64,000 nt of DNA from M55B144 sp964550615 (GTDB lineage: Bacteria; Bipolaricaulota; Bipolaricaulia; UBA7950; UBA9294): positions 1 to 64,000 of the forward strand of contig CAZKAB010000005.1 in assembly GCA_964550615.1 (NCBI GenBank). Reading direction: 5' to 3'. Positions within the stretch are counted from its first letter, which is position 1. Each line of letters starts with the position of its first letter. The translations under genes and the position numbers were made by a program. Below the pieces are notes generated by a model that saw nothing but the letters and a program-made list of their open reading frames with translations, searched no databases and was not told the origin of the DNA. Below, in pieces: positions 1-9,319 of the stretch.

Positions 1-1539
1 GTACACCTCCTCGAGGTGCCGCGACATTCGGAAGCCGATCGCGCTGATCGTGGCGATCATAACGAAGATCAGGATGGAGATCGCGGCGGCAAGCCCATAG
101 TTGTTCCCCGACCCGCCCTGGAAGGAGATCCGGTACGTCCACGAGATGAGGATGTCCGTTGCCCCGGCCGGGGTGGCCGCGCCGAGCACAGCCGGTCGCC
201 CCGCGGTTACCAGGTATATGAGCGTGAAGTTGTTGAACGCGAAGGCGAACGACCCGATAAGAAGCGGCGCCAGGCTGATCATCAGAAGCGGCAGGGTCAC
301 CGACCAGAATCGGCGCCACGCGCCTGCGCCGTCAACGCGCGCTGCCTCATAGAGCTGGTCGGGGATGCTCTGCAGCGCCCCCAGAGATATGAGCATCATG
401 TACGGGAACGAGAGCCACACGTTGATCATGATGAGCGAGGCTCGTGCCCACATCGCGTTGGTGAGCCACGGGACTTGAACGTGGAAAAGGTCGCCGAGGA
501 TGCGATTGAAGATCCCGAAGTTCTCGTTGAACATCCCTCTCCAAACGAACGCCGAGATGAACACCGGCATCACATAGGGCACGAGCAGGAGCGTTCGGTA
601 GACGAGACGGAAATGGAGTTTCCGGTCGTTCAGGAGCAGGGCGAAGGATAGGCCGAGCGAGAAGCTCAAGAAAACGCTGAGCATCGCCCAGACGACCGTC
701 CATAGGAAGACGCGCAGGAAGTCCTTGCCGATCGCCGCGCTCGAGAATATGCGCACGAAGTTCCGTGCTCCGACCCACGTCTGGAACCCCGGTTCGATCG
801 TCTTCCCGGCTGCAGAGGTAAATCGGCCGTCAACCGGCGCGTACGAGATGGCGGTCTGCAGGTCGACGAGCCGGTCGGTCTTCGGATTGTAGCTGTACTG
901 CTTGATCACCGTCTTGAATTGGCGGATCCCCGAGAGACGGAGGGTGGCGTTGTCGACGGGAATGGCCAGGGTCTCGAGCCGTGGCAGGAGCTGGTAGAGC
1001 GCCGGGCCGGTCACCGCGTGATATCCGGGAACATCGAGGCCGGTCGTTCCGTCCTGTGTGACGAGCCGCTGGTCATCAGGCCGCAATGGCTCAAGCGTCT
1101 TCCCCTGCGAGAGGAAGTGCTGCCCCTGTTCGTCGGTCAGCAGAAGAAGCAGCTCGTCCTTGTCGCTGAGGTACGCCTGGTAGGCGTAGATGGTCTCCTC
1201 GGGCGCCGGAGCGTAGCGGTTCTCGAGGAGATGGATCACCTGGCTCTTCTGCAAGAGGTTCCCGGTCTGCAAGTTCGTGAACGAGATGTAGACGTTGTAG
1301 AGGATCGGGTAGACCACCATTCCGAACAGGACGAGCAGGCTCGGAAGGAGGTAGCGCAGCGGGTAGGCTCGCCGCGAGAGGATGGCGATGTTGAGACCCA
1401 CGCCACCGAGGAGAAGCAACGAGAGGAGCGCGTATGCGTTCTGTGTGCCGAGTCCGACTCCCGCCCACACAACGACCGCGTCGACAATGCCAAGCAGGAG
1501 GATCTTCATGGAAAGGCTGAACGGGCTTTGTGAGCGCAT
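1..1539 (-). CDS. malF: Maltose/maltodextrin ABC transporter permease MalF-like (3' end beyond window)
   Basis: Inner-membrane permease of a maltodextrin importer. The frame read from an ATG at 1539 stays open to the window edge (513 codons, no stop), so the C-terminus is missing. The N-terminal third has clustered hydrophobic segments. A large hydrophilic loop follows (roughly residues 110-260), like the periplasmic P2 domain of MalF. The typical permease core comes next, with an EAA loop reading EAARVDGAGAWRRF before PLLMISLAPLL. The last visible residues, around FVMIATISAIGFRM, form a terminal membrane span. It lies 50 bp after malE on the same strand, separated by a strong hairpin. No good Shine-Dalgarno precedes 1539; an alternative ATG at 1509 is possible. 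The family call is firm; the substrate is inferred from the neighbouring MalE and amylopullulanase. Confidence 0.85.
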   Translation of the reverse strand, partial: MRSQSPFSLSMKILLLGIVDAVVVWAGVGLGTQNAYALLSLLLLGGVGLNIAILSRRAYPLRYLLPSLLVLFGMVVYPILYNVYISFTNLQTGNLLQKSQVIHLLENRYAPAPEETIYAYQAYLSDKDELLLLLTDEQGQHFLSQGKTLEPLRPDDQRLVTQDGTTGLDVPGYHAVTGPALYQLLPRLETLAIPVDNATLRLSGIRQFKTVIKQYSYNPKTDRLVDLQTAISYAPVDGRFTSAAGKTIEPGFQTWVGARNFVRIFSSAAIGKDFLRVFLWTVVWAMLSVFLSFSLGLSFALLLNDRKLHFRLVYRTLLLVPYVMPVFISAFVWRGMFNENFGIFNRILGDLFHVQVPWLTNAMWARASLIMINVWLSFPYMMLISLGALQSIPDQLYEAARVDGAGAWRRFWSVTLPLLMISLAPLLIGSFAFAFNNFTLIYLVTAGRPAVLGAATPAGATDILISWTYRISFQGGSGNNYGLAAAISILIFVMIATISAIGFRMSRHLEEVY

Positions 1540-1549
1540 GGGTTGTCCC

Positions 1550-1575
1550 GGGCGGCGGGGCACGCCCCGCCGCCC
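1550..1575 (-). terminator. Strong GC hairpin between malE and malF
   Basis: An 11-bp perfect stem (GGGCGGCGGGG pairing with CCCCGCCGCCC) with a 4-nt loop fills the malE-malF gap. No T-tract follows, so it may protect the malE 3' end or partly attenuate rather than fully terminate. Equivalent hairpins follow the binding-protein genes of the other two ABC operons in this window. Confidence 0.65.
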
Positions 1576-1589
1576 AAGTCTTCCTTTCC

Positions 1590-2786
1590 CTACTTACAGT
1601 CGACGGCCGTCAGGATGAGATCCTGTGCCTGTTTCAAGGCGGTGGCCGGGTCGGTGCCGTTGTTGATCAGGTCGAGGGCGTTCCCGCCCTCCTGCCAGAT
1701 GCTCGCCATCGCCGGGATGCTCGGCATCGGAACGCCGAACGCCGCCTGCTGGCTGAACGCGAGAATGTCGGGTCCCGCCTGGGTCACGGCCGGGAGGTAC
1801 GCCGGGGCGCGGTCGCCGAGGTTCATCAGGGCGACCATTGTGTCCATCGTCGCGACGTAGTTCATGAGGAAGTCCATGGCGATCGTCTTGTTATCGCTGA
1901 ACGAGTTCACCATGAACCCCTGAACACCGGTGAAGACCTTTGGCACGTTGTACGCGCCGTTGGGCCCCTTGATCGCTGGGATCTGGGTGATCCCGTAGTT
2001 GACCCCCGCACTTTTGATCGCGCCGATCAACCACGGACCGGTGATGTACATCGCCGCGTTGTGGCCTTCTACCAGTGCGTTCAGCGTGTCCCAATCTACG
2101 CCGCTCGGGATGAGGTCTTCCTTCAACATCGACTGATAGAGCGTCGCGCCGAAGATCGCGCCATCGGTGGCGATCCCGACGTCGCAAGGGTTGAGCGCGC
2201 CCTTGTCGTCGTAGCCGAAGATGTAGCCTCCGGCTGCGCTGAGGAACGGGAAGAACTGGTAGAAATTCCCGGCCTGGTTCTGGAAGGCAAGGCCGTACAT
2301 CGGCTTCTCGGGATCGGCGACGGCCCGGCAGATCGCCAGGAGCCCGTCCCAGGTCCGCGGCGGGGTGGGCACCAGGTCCTTGTCGTAGACCAAGGCGAGG
2401 TTCTCCGACGCGTACGGGAGGCCGTAGAGCGCCCCGTTCACGGTGAACGCCTCGAGTGCCGCCGGGCTGAAGTCCGCCACCTTCTTGCCGAGGTCGATCG
2501 GTTCGACCAGCCCGTTCGCCACGTACTCGCCGACCCAGTCGTGCGCACCGATGACGATGTCCGGGCCCTCTCCGGCCTGTGTGGACGTGACGTACGCCGA
2601 TCGCAGGTCGTTCCATGCGTACTCGACGACGTCGACCTCGACACCGGTATCCGCGGTGAACTGTGCCCCTAGGTCTCGCAGGAGCGGGGTGCGGGTATCG
2701 TCGGCGAAGATCGTGAGCTTCGTCTGCGCCGCACCGACCACAGCCGCGAGCGCGATGATCAGTACCAACATCAGTAACTTCTTCAT
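1590..2786 (-). CDS. malE: Maltose/maltodextrin-binding protein MalE-like
   Basis: Periplasmic or lipid-exposed extracellular solute-binding protein, family 1, 398 aa. The N-terminus (MKKLLMLVLIIALAAVVGAAQ) is a Sec signal peptide with likely cleavage after about residue 20. Family features are the early LTIFADDTRTPLL strand, GPDIVIGAHDWVGEYVANGL, the YGLPYASENLALVYDKDL hinge strand and AAMYITGPWLIGAIK, all typical of maltose-type binding proteins. A good AAGGAGGA-type ribosome site sits just before the ATG. It lies downstream of the GH57 amylopullulanase and upstream of MalF, consistent with binding maltodextrins released outside the cell. A weak promoter candidate (2834-2863) precedes it. 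Confidence 0.9.
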   Translation of the reverse strand: MKKLLMLVLIIALAAVVGAAQTKLTIFADDTRTPLLRDLGAQFTADTGVEVDVVEYAWNDLRSAYVTSTQAGEGPDIVIGAHDWVGEYVANGLVEPIDLGKKVADFSPAALEAFTVNGALYGLPYASENLALVYDKDLVPTPPRTWDGLLAICRAVADPEKPMYGLAFQNQAGNFYQFFPFLSAAGGYIFGYDDKGALNPCDVGIATDGAIFGATLYQSMLKEDLIPSGVDWDTLNALVEGHNAAMYITGPWLIGAIKSAGVNYGITQIPAIKGPNGAYNVPKVFTGVQGFMVNSFSDNKTIAMDFLMNYVATMDTMVALMNLGDRAPAYLPAVTQAGPDILAFSQQAAFGVPMPSIPAMASIWQEGGNALDLINNGTDPATALKQAQDLILTAVDCK

Positions 2787-2833
2787 CTGAGTCCTCCTTG
2801 AACTCTAGCTACACCACAAAACCGCCATGCTTC

Positions 2834-2863
2834 ACAGTAGCTTGCAAGAACACGCTCCGGCAA
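2834..2863 (-). promoter_or_regulatory. Candidate promoter for malE
   Basis: On the minus strand TTGCCG (2858-2863) and TACTGT (2834-2839) are 18 nt apart in the 92-bp gap between the GH57 gene and malE. It could provide extra malE expression inside a longer operon. The match is moderate. Confidence 0.35.
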
Positions 2864-2878
2864 ATCACCTCCCTTCAC

Positions 2879-5767
2879 TCATGGGTTGACTTCGATTGGC
2901 TGGAGAATTGCGTAGGCGCCCGGTGAGAAGCTGCCCAACACCACCCCTTGATCCGCCCCCGTGGGAAGCAGGGCGTCGTAGATCTGTGGCGTCCACGTTG
3001 GGTTTGGGCTTCCGCCGCCGACCCACGGCCCGGCCGTTGCGGCGACCGCCCGGACGTCGTCTTCCCCGTAGCCGTCCTGCGAGGCGACGAGGACGTAGTG
3101 CCAGCCAGCCACCGAGGGCAGAAGTGCCTTGGGTATGGTAACGATCACCCGGCCGCGGCGTGGGTCCGACGCCACCTCGACGAGCAATGGACCCTCGCCC
3201 GACGCAGTCCACAAGTGCCGCCCATACGCGGGCCAGCCGGCGATCTTAAGAAAGACGTCCCATGGGTGTTCCGGACTGAACGCGACGTGTGCCGCCTTCC
3301 CCTCCTCAGCGGAGGTCGTCGAGCCGCCCGGCGAAACGTCGAGGTAAAGGAAGACAATCGGATGGCTGAAGCCCTGCGGGCCGTTCCAGGGGTTGGGCAA
3401 GCTCGCGAAGTCGAGCGCGAACTGCCACGAGTCAGCAGCGTCGTAGATTCGGTAGGCCGTGAGATCGAACAGGCCCACGCCGCTGAACACCGAATCGGTC
3501 GGATAAGTGTAGGTCCCGGGACCGTCGTCGTCACCGGCCGGGTCAAGAGCCTCGAAGAAGAGCGTTCCCTGCACGAGCGTCGGCACCGAGGCGAGGACCG
3601 GCGGTCCGGCGAGTTCACCGAGGACGCTAGTCGAATCCTCGAGCGCTACAGTCAAGGTGGCGGCCTTGCCCGGCTCCATTCCCAGTTCCTTGAGCGGGAC
3701 TGTAAACTCAATCACGTCGTCGACATAGACGCGCCGGGCGGAGATTGTCCGCAGCGGCGAGATGAGAGACCAGCCACCCGCACCGTCTGCGTGGTACACC
3801 ATTACTGTGCCCCGCCCATCTTTGTTGAGCTTGGCGAGGTTCACGCGCGCCGCGTAGGTGAGGGCAAATCCCGGTCGGAACCCGGCCTCGCTCGCGGCGT
3901 TCTGTGGATCGCCGGGCCCGCCAGACGCGTAGAGCGACAAAACCCACGGTGAGCCGATCCAATCGCGCACTGGTACATCTCCTTCGACCCGGACGCACAG
4001 CGTGCCCTCTCGATAGCCGACGGACACGGTCTGCAGGGCCCGTTTCGCCGGGAGGTCGACTGCGGCGCTCCAGTTGTCCTCAGTGGTGATTCGGCCGTCG
4101 AGGGCGGGAGCCACCTCCCCCAGGCTCACGCGAGCCGGTGGGACGAGTTGCACAAACAGCCCGGCCGGAATCTGCGCCCGCAGTGTTCCGGCCGCTTCGT
4201 AGGTCGCGATGAGGGTGGCCTTGAAGAGGGCGTCGTAGATCTCATCGGTGCCAGAGTCCTGGTCGCTTCCGTACCACCAGAACCAGTCCGATCCCTCGGC
4301 TGCGTGCAGCGCGGCAAGGGCAGGCGCTGGACTTCCGGCTGCGGCAACGGCATCGCGCGCAGCAGAGAGCTGCTCCCAGGCTGCGTCCTCGTCCGGTTCT
4401 CCGATCCAGGTGGAGAGATCGCCTCCCCAGGAGCCGGTGGCGATGCTGTCGAGGGGACGCGAAACATCCGGATGGGTGGCGAGGAATTCGGCGGGAGTGA
4501 CGGTCTTCACTTCGTTGTCGTTTTCCAGCGCCCCGTACAAGGCACGAAGGAAGTTGCGGCCGTTGTTGGGATAACCGGCCATGAACATCCAGTTCTCGCC
4601 GTCGAGCGCAACTACGAGAAGATGATTGCTCGGATCATCGAGCGATTCATATATCTGATGGACGGCGCTCATGAAATCGTCGACCGCTTGCTGCGTCGGT
4701 TTGTTTCCGTACGAGAATGCGATGCGATCGGAGAGATCGGAATCGCGGAAGAGAACATCGACATTTTCGTACTTCCACGGTGTGGTTAGTTCATCAGTGC
4801 TTGGAGTGTGATCAACGCTTTGGGCGAGGATGCCCTGGTCGGTCACCGTCCAGCTGAAGCCGGCCTGATCAAGGAGGCGCACCGCATCATCCGACACTGC
4901 CTCCTCCGGTGGCCATACTCCAACAGCAGAAGCACCGAATAGCGCGGCATGTTGCGACTGAGCAGCCGTGATCTGCCCGAGCGCATCGTCCTCCCATCCG
5001 CGATCGCACAGAAGCGGGAGGATCGGGTGATAAAACGGGCTCGTGATCAGCTCGTTCCCCGCGGCATCCGTACGTACATAGCTAGCGATGACTTCTGAAA
5101 GGACGGTGCGTTGCGCCTCGATGAGACGGACAATATCGCTGCTGGTGAATCCGGTCTTTCCCCGGAGATCATCTATTCCGAGCGACTCATGCATTTCGGG
5201 AGATATCTCCCACAGGAGTGAGAGCCCGGCCGCGTCCATCAGCTCCTGGTCGGTAAACGGCTTGCCGTCCCTTAAGGCGTTGAGCTCGGCATAGCGGGTG
5301 TCGAAGTATGGATCGTTCCCATCGTTATCGAACATATACCCATTGAGCCAGAAGAACTGCTGCTGCATGTTCGCGCGGTCATCACCGGTCAGCGAAGAAG
5401 GATTGCTCATCAAGGCCCAGATCCAACGCAAATGGTTATCCAGCACCCCGATGTATTGATATAGTCCGCCCTTGGCCCTTTCCTGAGGCGTGATCTCTAC
5501 GTAATCCATGATCTGCCGTAAGAGACTCGGTTGCAGATTGTAGGTCACATGAATTCCGGGAAATTCGGCGAGGATCGTCGGAGAATCGATATACTCTTGC
5601 ACCCCGTGCACGCGCACCCAAGGAAGCTCATAGTCCCCAGTCGTGGCGTTCAGGTATAGCGGCTGGTGTTGATGCCAGATTATCGCGAGATTGAGCGGCG
5701 TGTCTTGCGCCCATGCCAATCCCGAAGCGATGACGAGAATGGCAAGAAACGCTGATGCTTTGCGCAC
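2879..5767 (-). CDS. Secreted GH57 amylopullulanase/alpha-amylase with C-terminal glucodextranase-type module
   Basis: Predicted extracellular retaining glycosidase acting on alpha-1,4/1,6 glucans, 962 aa. I chose the GTG at 5767 because AGGAGG lies 8 nt upstream and a clean signal peptide (residues 1-20, ending GLAWA) follows directly. GH57 motifs appear in order: IIWHQHQPLY at 29-38, SPFYHPILPLL, GVWPPEEAVS with the candidate nucleophile Glu288 or Glu289, VVALDGENWMF with candidate acid Asp389, and GSWGGDLSTWIG. The roughly 100-residue spacing between the catalytic positions fits Thermococcus-type amylopullulanases. AEGSDWFWWYG ends the catalytic part. Residues from about 630 form beta-rich modules resembling the glucodextranase C-terminal/DOMON-like binding region. 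It starts 5 bp after the GH36-like gene and feeds the MalEF transporter downstream. Confidence 0.88.
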   Translation of the reverse strand: MRKASAFLAILVIASGLAWAQDTPLNLAIIWHQHQPLYLNATTGDYELPWVRVHGVQEYIDSPTILAEFPGIHVTYNLQPSLLRQIMDYVEITPQERAKGGLYQYIGVLDNHLRWIWALMSNPSSLTGDDRANMQQQFFWLNGYMFDNDGNDPYFDTRYAELNALRDGKPFTDQELMDAAGLSLLWEISPEMHESLGIDDLRGKTGFTSSDIVRLIEAQRTVLSEVIASYVRTDAAGNELITSPFYHPILPLLCDRGWEDDALGQITAAQSQHAALFGASAVGVWPPEEAVSDDAVRLLDQAGFSWTVTDQGILAQSVDHTPSTDELTTPWKYENVDVLFRDSDLSDRIAFSYGNKPTQQAVDDFMSAVHQIYESLDDPSNHLLVVALDGENWMFMAGYPNNGRNFLRALYGALENDNEVKTVTPAEFLATHPDVSRPLDSIATGSWGGDLSTWIGEPDEDAAWEQLSAARDAVAAAGSPAPALAALHAAEGSDWFWWYGSDQDSGTDEIYDALFKATLIATYEAAGTLRAQIPAGLFVQLVPPARVSLGEVAPALDGRITTEDNWSAAVDLPAKRALQTVSVGYREGTLCVRVEGDVPVRDWIGSPWVLSLYASGGPGDPQNAASEAGFRPGFALTYAARVNLAKLNKDGRGTVMVYHADGAGGWSLISPLRTISARRVYVDDVIEFTVPLKELGMEPGKAATLTVALEDSTSVLGELAGPPVLASVPTLVQGTLFFEALDPAGDDDGPGTYTYPTDSVFSGVGLFDLTAYRIYDAADSWQFALDFASLPNPWNGPQGFSHPIVFLYLDVSPGGSTTSAEEGKAAHVAFSPEHPWDVFLKIAGWPAYGRHLWTASGEGPLLVEVASDPRRGRVIVTIPKALLPSVAGWHYVLVASQDGYGEDDVRAVAATAGPWVGGGSPNPTWTPQIYDALLPTGADQGVVLGSFSPGAYAILQPIEVNP

Positions 5768-5772
5768 GAACT

Positions 5773-7908
5773 TCACCTCCTGTGAATGCATACTCTGCCG
5801 TTTGCGGTTGCAGTGTTGACGAGCCACAACCCATCTCTTCTGGATGTCGGGAGATCGCGGCCATCTTCTGTCTGTGCCCGTATGGAATGGGATGAGATGA
5901 CGCCCAAGACGGTCGTATTCTTGCGTTGAGATAGAAGCCAACCTTCGTTCCAGTGTGCGTGTTCGATCCATCCCGACGGCGCGCAGACATACTTGTCGAC
6001 TATGCCGATGGGGGCGATGTCTTCACGTTCGGGGACAAGGACGTAGTAGGCGAGCCTGCCTGGGCCTAGTCTGCCGTGTATGGCGGGTGCGACCTTGCGC
6101 GTTAGCCCGTTCCAGATGCGCACATTGCCTGGCATCGGCGAGTTCATAGCAAACGGAAGTTCCTCCTTTGCGGTGTTTAGGAGAATGAGATATCCCCATC
6201 TAACATCGTCCGCGCGGTGCTCCGTGAAGAATGCTTGAATGTCTGAATCGACCGTCTCCATAAGCGGGAACGGCGGATGATCCGGATGTGCAACGCTACC
6301 ATCCGGAAGAAGTAGACGGTCGATCAACGCGTGATCGGTCATTCCCGGAGCGTCGCCGATTCCTACCGGGCCGCACGACAAAGCACGCAGCACCGCCTCT
6401 TCCTCAGGATACTCACCCCCCAGTCCGGGATGGGGACGCGTGAGAAAGAGATCATGAAATGGCAGCAGCCCGAGGGAGTAAAGCACCATTCCCATGAGCA
6501 GGTTCTGACGGTGAAGCTCGGCCGGGGTGATGAAACCATCAAGGAAATCAGGATGGCCATGCGCGGCCGCCGTCTGCAAAGCGTCCTGTTGCATGAAGAG
6601 AAAATCGGTGTGACTACGGCCGGCGATGATGTTGGCAAGCTGCGTCGATGCGAGGTTCATGCCCATGGTCTGCATGCACAAAAGCACGTCCAGCCCGTTA
6701 TCGGAGAAGGCGTTCGCCATTGAAGAGAACCACTCCTCAGCTGCGATCGGGTCCTCTCGCAACATGCGCGTCAGGTGTTGCTGGGTGCGCAGCCAGTCGT
6801 GCCAGGCAACGGTTCCCCGTTCATTTACGAGCTGTAGCGCCACCTCGCGATAGAAAGACGGGTCGGCGCCGTTGGCGTTGTAGCGGTTCTTGCGGCTCAG
6901 CGAAGACAGGTGCAAGACTGTGCTAAGCGACCGCTCTTCGGCCAGATGCGCGATGCCGCGGGGATACTTCTCTTCATCGGGAACATAGCAAATCGCCTTA
7001 CCGATTACCTCGTATGGATACCATAGATCGAGGCCCAGGTATGTGACGGGGATCCGCTGCTCCTTGAATCCGTCGACGACCTCTTCCAGCTTCTGTTCGG
7101 TGAGCTGTCTGATTGGCTCGGTGTAGTAGCCGCCGTATGCATTCCACCAGCCAAGCGACGAAAAGAGCGGATGCGAATCAGTGGTCCGTCGCTTCTTTCC
7201 CCCTTGCGCAAGCAGGCTGTCTCCCAGTCGCATCAACGCATCCGGGACATCTTCACCGAACGCGAACAGGGATTCCAGACATGTACCCGCGGAAAGGCGG
7301 TCGATTGCGCCGTGCAATCCGCGTCCGACTCCGCCTGGGATTCGTACAAGCGGGCTGGTGAGGAACAGGTTTGCGGGCGCGATGGCGAGCGCTCCTTCCT
7401 GGGAATACAGAACCAGGGGAGCGAACGCCTGTCGCGGCAGACCGGCCGGCCCTTTCCCAGTACTTACCGTTGGCCAATAGCCGCCGGGATAGCGATCAGT
7501 TGACCCTCCGAGCCCGAACGTGGACGCGAAGAAAGACATCTCATCCGAGAACGAGAACGCCGGCACGAGGAATGTTGCGTCATCAAACGAGTCCGTACGT
7601 TTGAGGTCTCCAATATCCCGCAATAGCTCACCGGTTGCCAAGAGGACACCGTTGTCGTTGTACGCCCGCAATGACAGAGAAACGAAAGGCACGCCGTTCA
7701 GACTGTATTCCCTCTGCCACAGTCTGTAGCCGCCGTGTTCGTCACTCCCGTCTGAGCCGTTCCATGTGCCACATTCTATGCTGCCCGTTCCATCCGCCAG
7801 CCATTCTCCGCTTCGCGAGACGCGGAGGCCGATCTTCTCTATCCAGAGCCGGTTGCCGGTGCAAACTGAGGCCTGCCCGCACTCATCCGTCTTTACGTAC
7901 AGGTTCAT
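5773..7908 (-). CDS. GH36 raffinose-synthase/alpha-galactosidase-like protein (clan GH-D)
   Basis: Cytoplasmic (no signal peptide), 711 aa. The middle and C-terminal parts follow the layout of plant raffinose synthase/Sip1 proteins: HPLFSSLGWWNAYGGYYTEP, a strand YLGLDLWYPY, FSDNGLDVLLCMQTMGMNL, GRSHTDFLF, LPFHDLFLTRPHP, then SCGPVGIGDAPGMTD and LLLPDGS. The usual DDGW signature is GLDLWY here and the canonical KVD nucleophile motif is not obvious; the Asp in VAWHDWL is a candidate equivalent. It overlaps the ROK regulator by 4 bp (ATGA) and is followed after 5 bp by GH57, so the three are co-transcribed. It probably cleaves or transfers from a galactoside or alpha-glucoside; the reaction cannot be fixed from sequence. 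Confidence 0.6.
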   Translation of the reverse strand: MNLYVKTDECGQASVCTGNRLWIEKIGLRVSRSGEWLADGTGSIECGTWNGSDGSDEHGGYRLWQREYSLNGVPFVSLSLRAYNDNGVLLATGELLRDIGDLKRTDSFDDATFLVPAFSFSDEMSFFASTFGLGGSTDRYPGGYWPTVSTGKGPAGLPRQAFAPLVLYSQEGALAIAPANLFLTSPLVRIPGGVGRGLHGAIDRLSAGTCLESLFAFGEDVPDALMRLGDSLLAQGGKKRRTTDSHPLFSSLGWWNAYGGYYTEPIRQLTEQKLEEVVDGFKEQRIPVTYLGLDLWYPYEVIGKAICYVPDEEKYPRGIAHLAEERSLSTVLHLSSLSRKNRYNANGADPSFYREVALQLVNERGTVAWHDWLRTQQHLTRMLREDPIAAEEWFSSMANAFSDNGLDVLLCMQTMGMNLASTQLANIIAGRSHTDFLFMQQDALQTAAAHGHPDFLDGFITPAELHRQNLLMGMVLYSLGLLPFHDLFLTRPHPGLGGEYPEEEAVLRALSCGPVGIGDAPGMTDHALIDRLLLPDGSVAHPDHPPFPLMETVDSDIQAFFTEHRADDVRWGYLILLNTAKEELPFAMNSPMPGNVRIWNGLTRKVAPAIHGRLGPGRLAYYVLVPEREDIAPIGIVDKYVCAPSGWIEHAHWNEGWLLSQRKNTTVLGVISSHSIRAQTEDGRDLPTSRRDGLWLVNTATANGRVCIHRR

Positions 7909-9062
7909 TTGGCCGTCCTTTCGGTGGGCAAACGGAAGAAGTCCGCTGCTACTATTGTCGCTGCTCCGATCAAGAACCCGTCTGCGCCTAGCTTGGCGGG
8001 GATGATTTCCAGTCCCTTGGCGGCGGCGGCGAATGAGTGTTCACGAACCTCTTCCGTGAATGAGGCAAGGAACAAGTCAGATGCCTCCATTCTCTCTCCC
8101 CCCAGGATTACCGCCTGTGGGTTGAAGAGATTGACCAGGTTCTTCGCTCCAATGCCCAAGTACCGGCCCATCTGCTTGAATACGGATAGAGCCTTGCCGT
8201 CTCCCTCTCTGGCCGCCTGCGTCATACACTGCATATCTCCGAATCCAAGACGGATCGATTCGCTAAGCAAGAACTGATCGGACGCAAACATCTCCAGACA
8301 GCCGCGTTCGCCGCATCGGCAGCGGGGGCCGTCAGGATCGATCATCATGTGTCCCGCTTCGCCGGCACCGCCGAACGCGCCGCGATAGAGGTTGCCATCT
8401 ATCACCATTCCGGCACCGACTCCGTCTCCGGCGGTGAGGCAGACGAAATTGGAGAAAGCGGTACCGGCGCCGTGCCAACGCTCGGCGAGAGTGAGGGCGT
8501 TTACGTCGTTCTCCAGATGCACGGGAAGGTCGAGAAGCTCCTGCAGCGGTTCCCCTAGAGAGACGTTTTCCCAGTTTAAGATTGGAGAATAGAGGTCTAT
8601 ACCATTTATGCTGTCCACAAATCCCGAGATACTCATTCCAACGCCGAGGATGTTTTCTTCCGCAAGCACATCGACCGCTTTCTTCACCTTGGAGATGACT
8701 TCATCAGGAGCCGGGTTGGGAGAGAGTTCGATCTGGTAGCGAGCGCTGATCCGGCCGGCGAGATTCACTCGCGCGGCCAGCATTTGCGAGTGCTCGATCT
8801 TGATACCAATGGTGCAGGCGTAATCAGGGTTGAACGAAATAAGCGTCGGGGGACGACCGCCATTCGATTTCTTCTTTCCGCCCTCGATTACCAGGCCTTC
8901 ATCGATCAAATCTCGGATTCTTCGAGTCAATGCCGATGGAGCCAGCCCGATATGACGCGAGAGGTCAGTACGTGACATCGGACCTGCGGTGCGCAGCAGG
9001 TTGACAACCAGCCCGCGATTGTAGTCGCGTATGAGCCTGTGATCGCCTTTTGGTTCTCGCAT
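7905..9062 (-). CDS. ROK-family transcriptional repressor (NagC/XylR type)
   Basis: 385-aa sugar-responsive repressor. Residues 1-80 form a winged helix-turn-helix (PMSRTDLSRHIGLAPSALTR, then a basic GGRPP wing). The rest is a ROK sugar-binding fold with the zinc signature CRCGERGCLEMF and a glycine-rich LTAGDGVGAGMVIDG phosphate-loop relic. I chose the ATG at 9062, where the HTH-bearing protein naturally begins (MREPKGDHRL), because a consensus promoter and a palindrome lie directly upstream. A longer frame upstream would run through the promoter. It is the first gene of the ROK-GH36-GH57-(malE-malF) operon and likely represses it until a sugar binds. Confidence 0.9.
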   Translation of the reverse strand: MREPKGDHRLIRDYNRGLVVNLLRTAGPMSRTDLSRHIGLAPSALTRRIRDLIDEGLVIEGGKKKSNGGRPPTLISFNPDYACTIGIKIEHSQMLAARVNLAGRISARYQIELSPNPAPDEVISKVKKAVDVLAEENILGVGMSISGFVDSINGIDLYSPILNWENVSLGEPLQELLDLPVHLENDVNALTLAERWHGAGTAFSNFVCLTAGDGVGAGMVIDGNLYRGAFGGAGEAGHMMIDPDGPRCRCGERGCLEMFASDQFLLSESIRLGFGDMQCMTQAAREGDGKALSVFKQMGRYLGIGAKNLVNLFNPQAVILGGERMEASDLFLASFTEEVREHSFAAAAKGLEIIPAKLGADGFLIGAATIVAADFFRLPTERTAK

Positions 9063-9065
9063 TGG

Positions 9066-9090
9066 AGTTACTTTCTTTCCAGAAATAACT
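9066..9090 (-). promoter_or_regulatory. Candidate ROK operator (imperfect palindrome)
   Basis: A 25-bp inverted repeat with arms AGTTATTTCT and AGAAAGTAACT lies between the -10 box and the ATG of the ROK repressor gene. XylR/NagC-type ROK repressors bind AT-rich palindromes of this kind, and the position would allow autorepression. Confidence 0.55.
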
Positions 9091-9095
9091 AATCC

Positions 9096-9124
9096 ACTAT
9101 AGCGAGCGCCAAGTCGACTGTCAA
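9096..9124 (-). promoter_or_regulatory. Sigma70-type promoter of the ROK-GH36-GH57 operon
   Basis: Minus-strand TTGACA (9119-9124), 17-nt spacer, TATAGT (9096-9101). One mismatch to consensus, and the palindrome at 9066-9090 lies just downstream. The rest of the gap (9125-9319) shows no gene. Confidence 0.75.
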
Positions 9125-9319
9125 CATGTTGCCCGGGAGAATGGAATGCGATGGATTGCTCTTCGAATAAGCGTAATAAGATCGGGGCTTGCACCTTCCG
9201 CAAATTGCTTCGTGTGCGGCGGGCGCACGCATGCCGATTTCATGTAACGCTTGGTTATGGATCGGACTATGGCGTCAGGTCGGGCGGGAGTCTGGACGGT
9301 ATCGGGGTATTTCGACCGG

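Noticed and set aside
919..2672. Long plus-strand open frames opposite the malF and malE genes
   Set aside because: They are antisense to clear MalF and MalE coding sequence, have arginine-rich low-complexity composition, and match no family I know.
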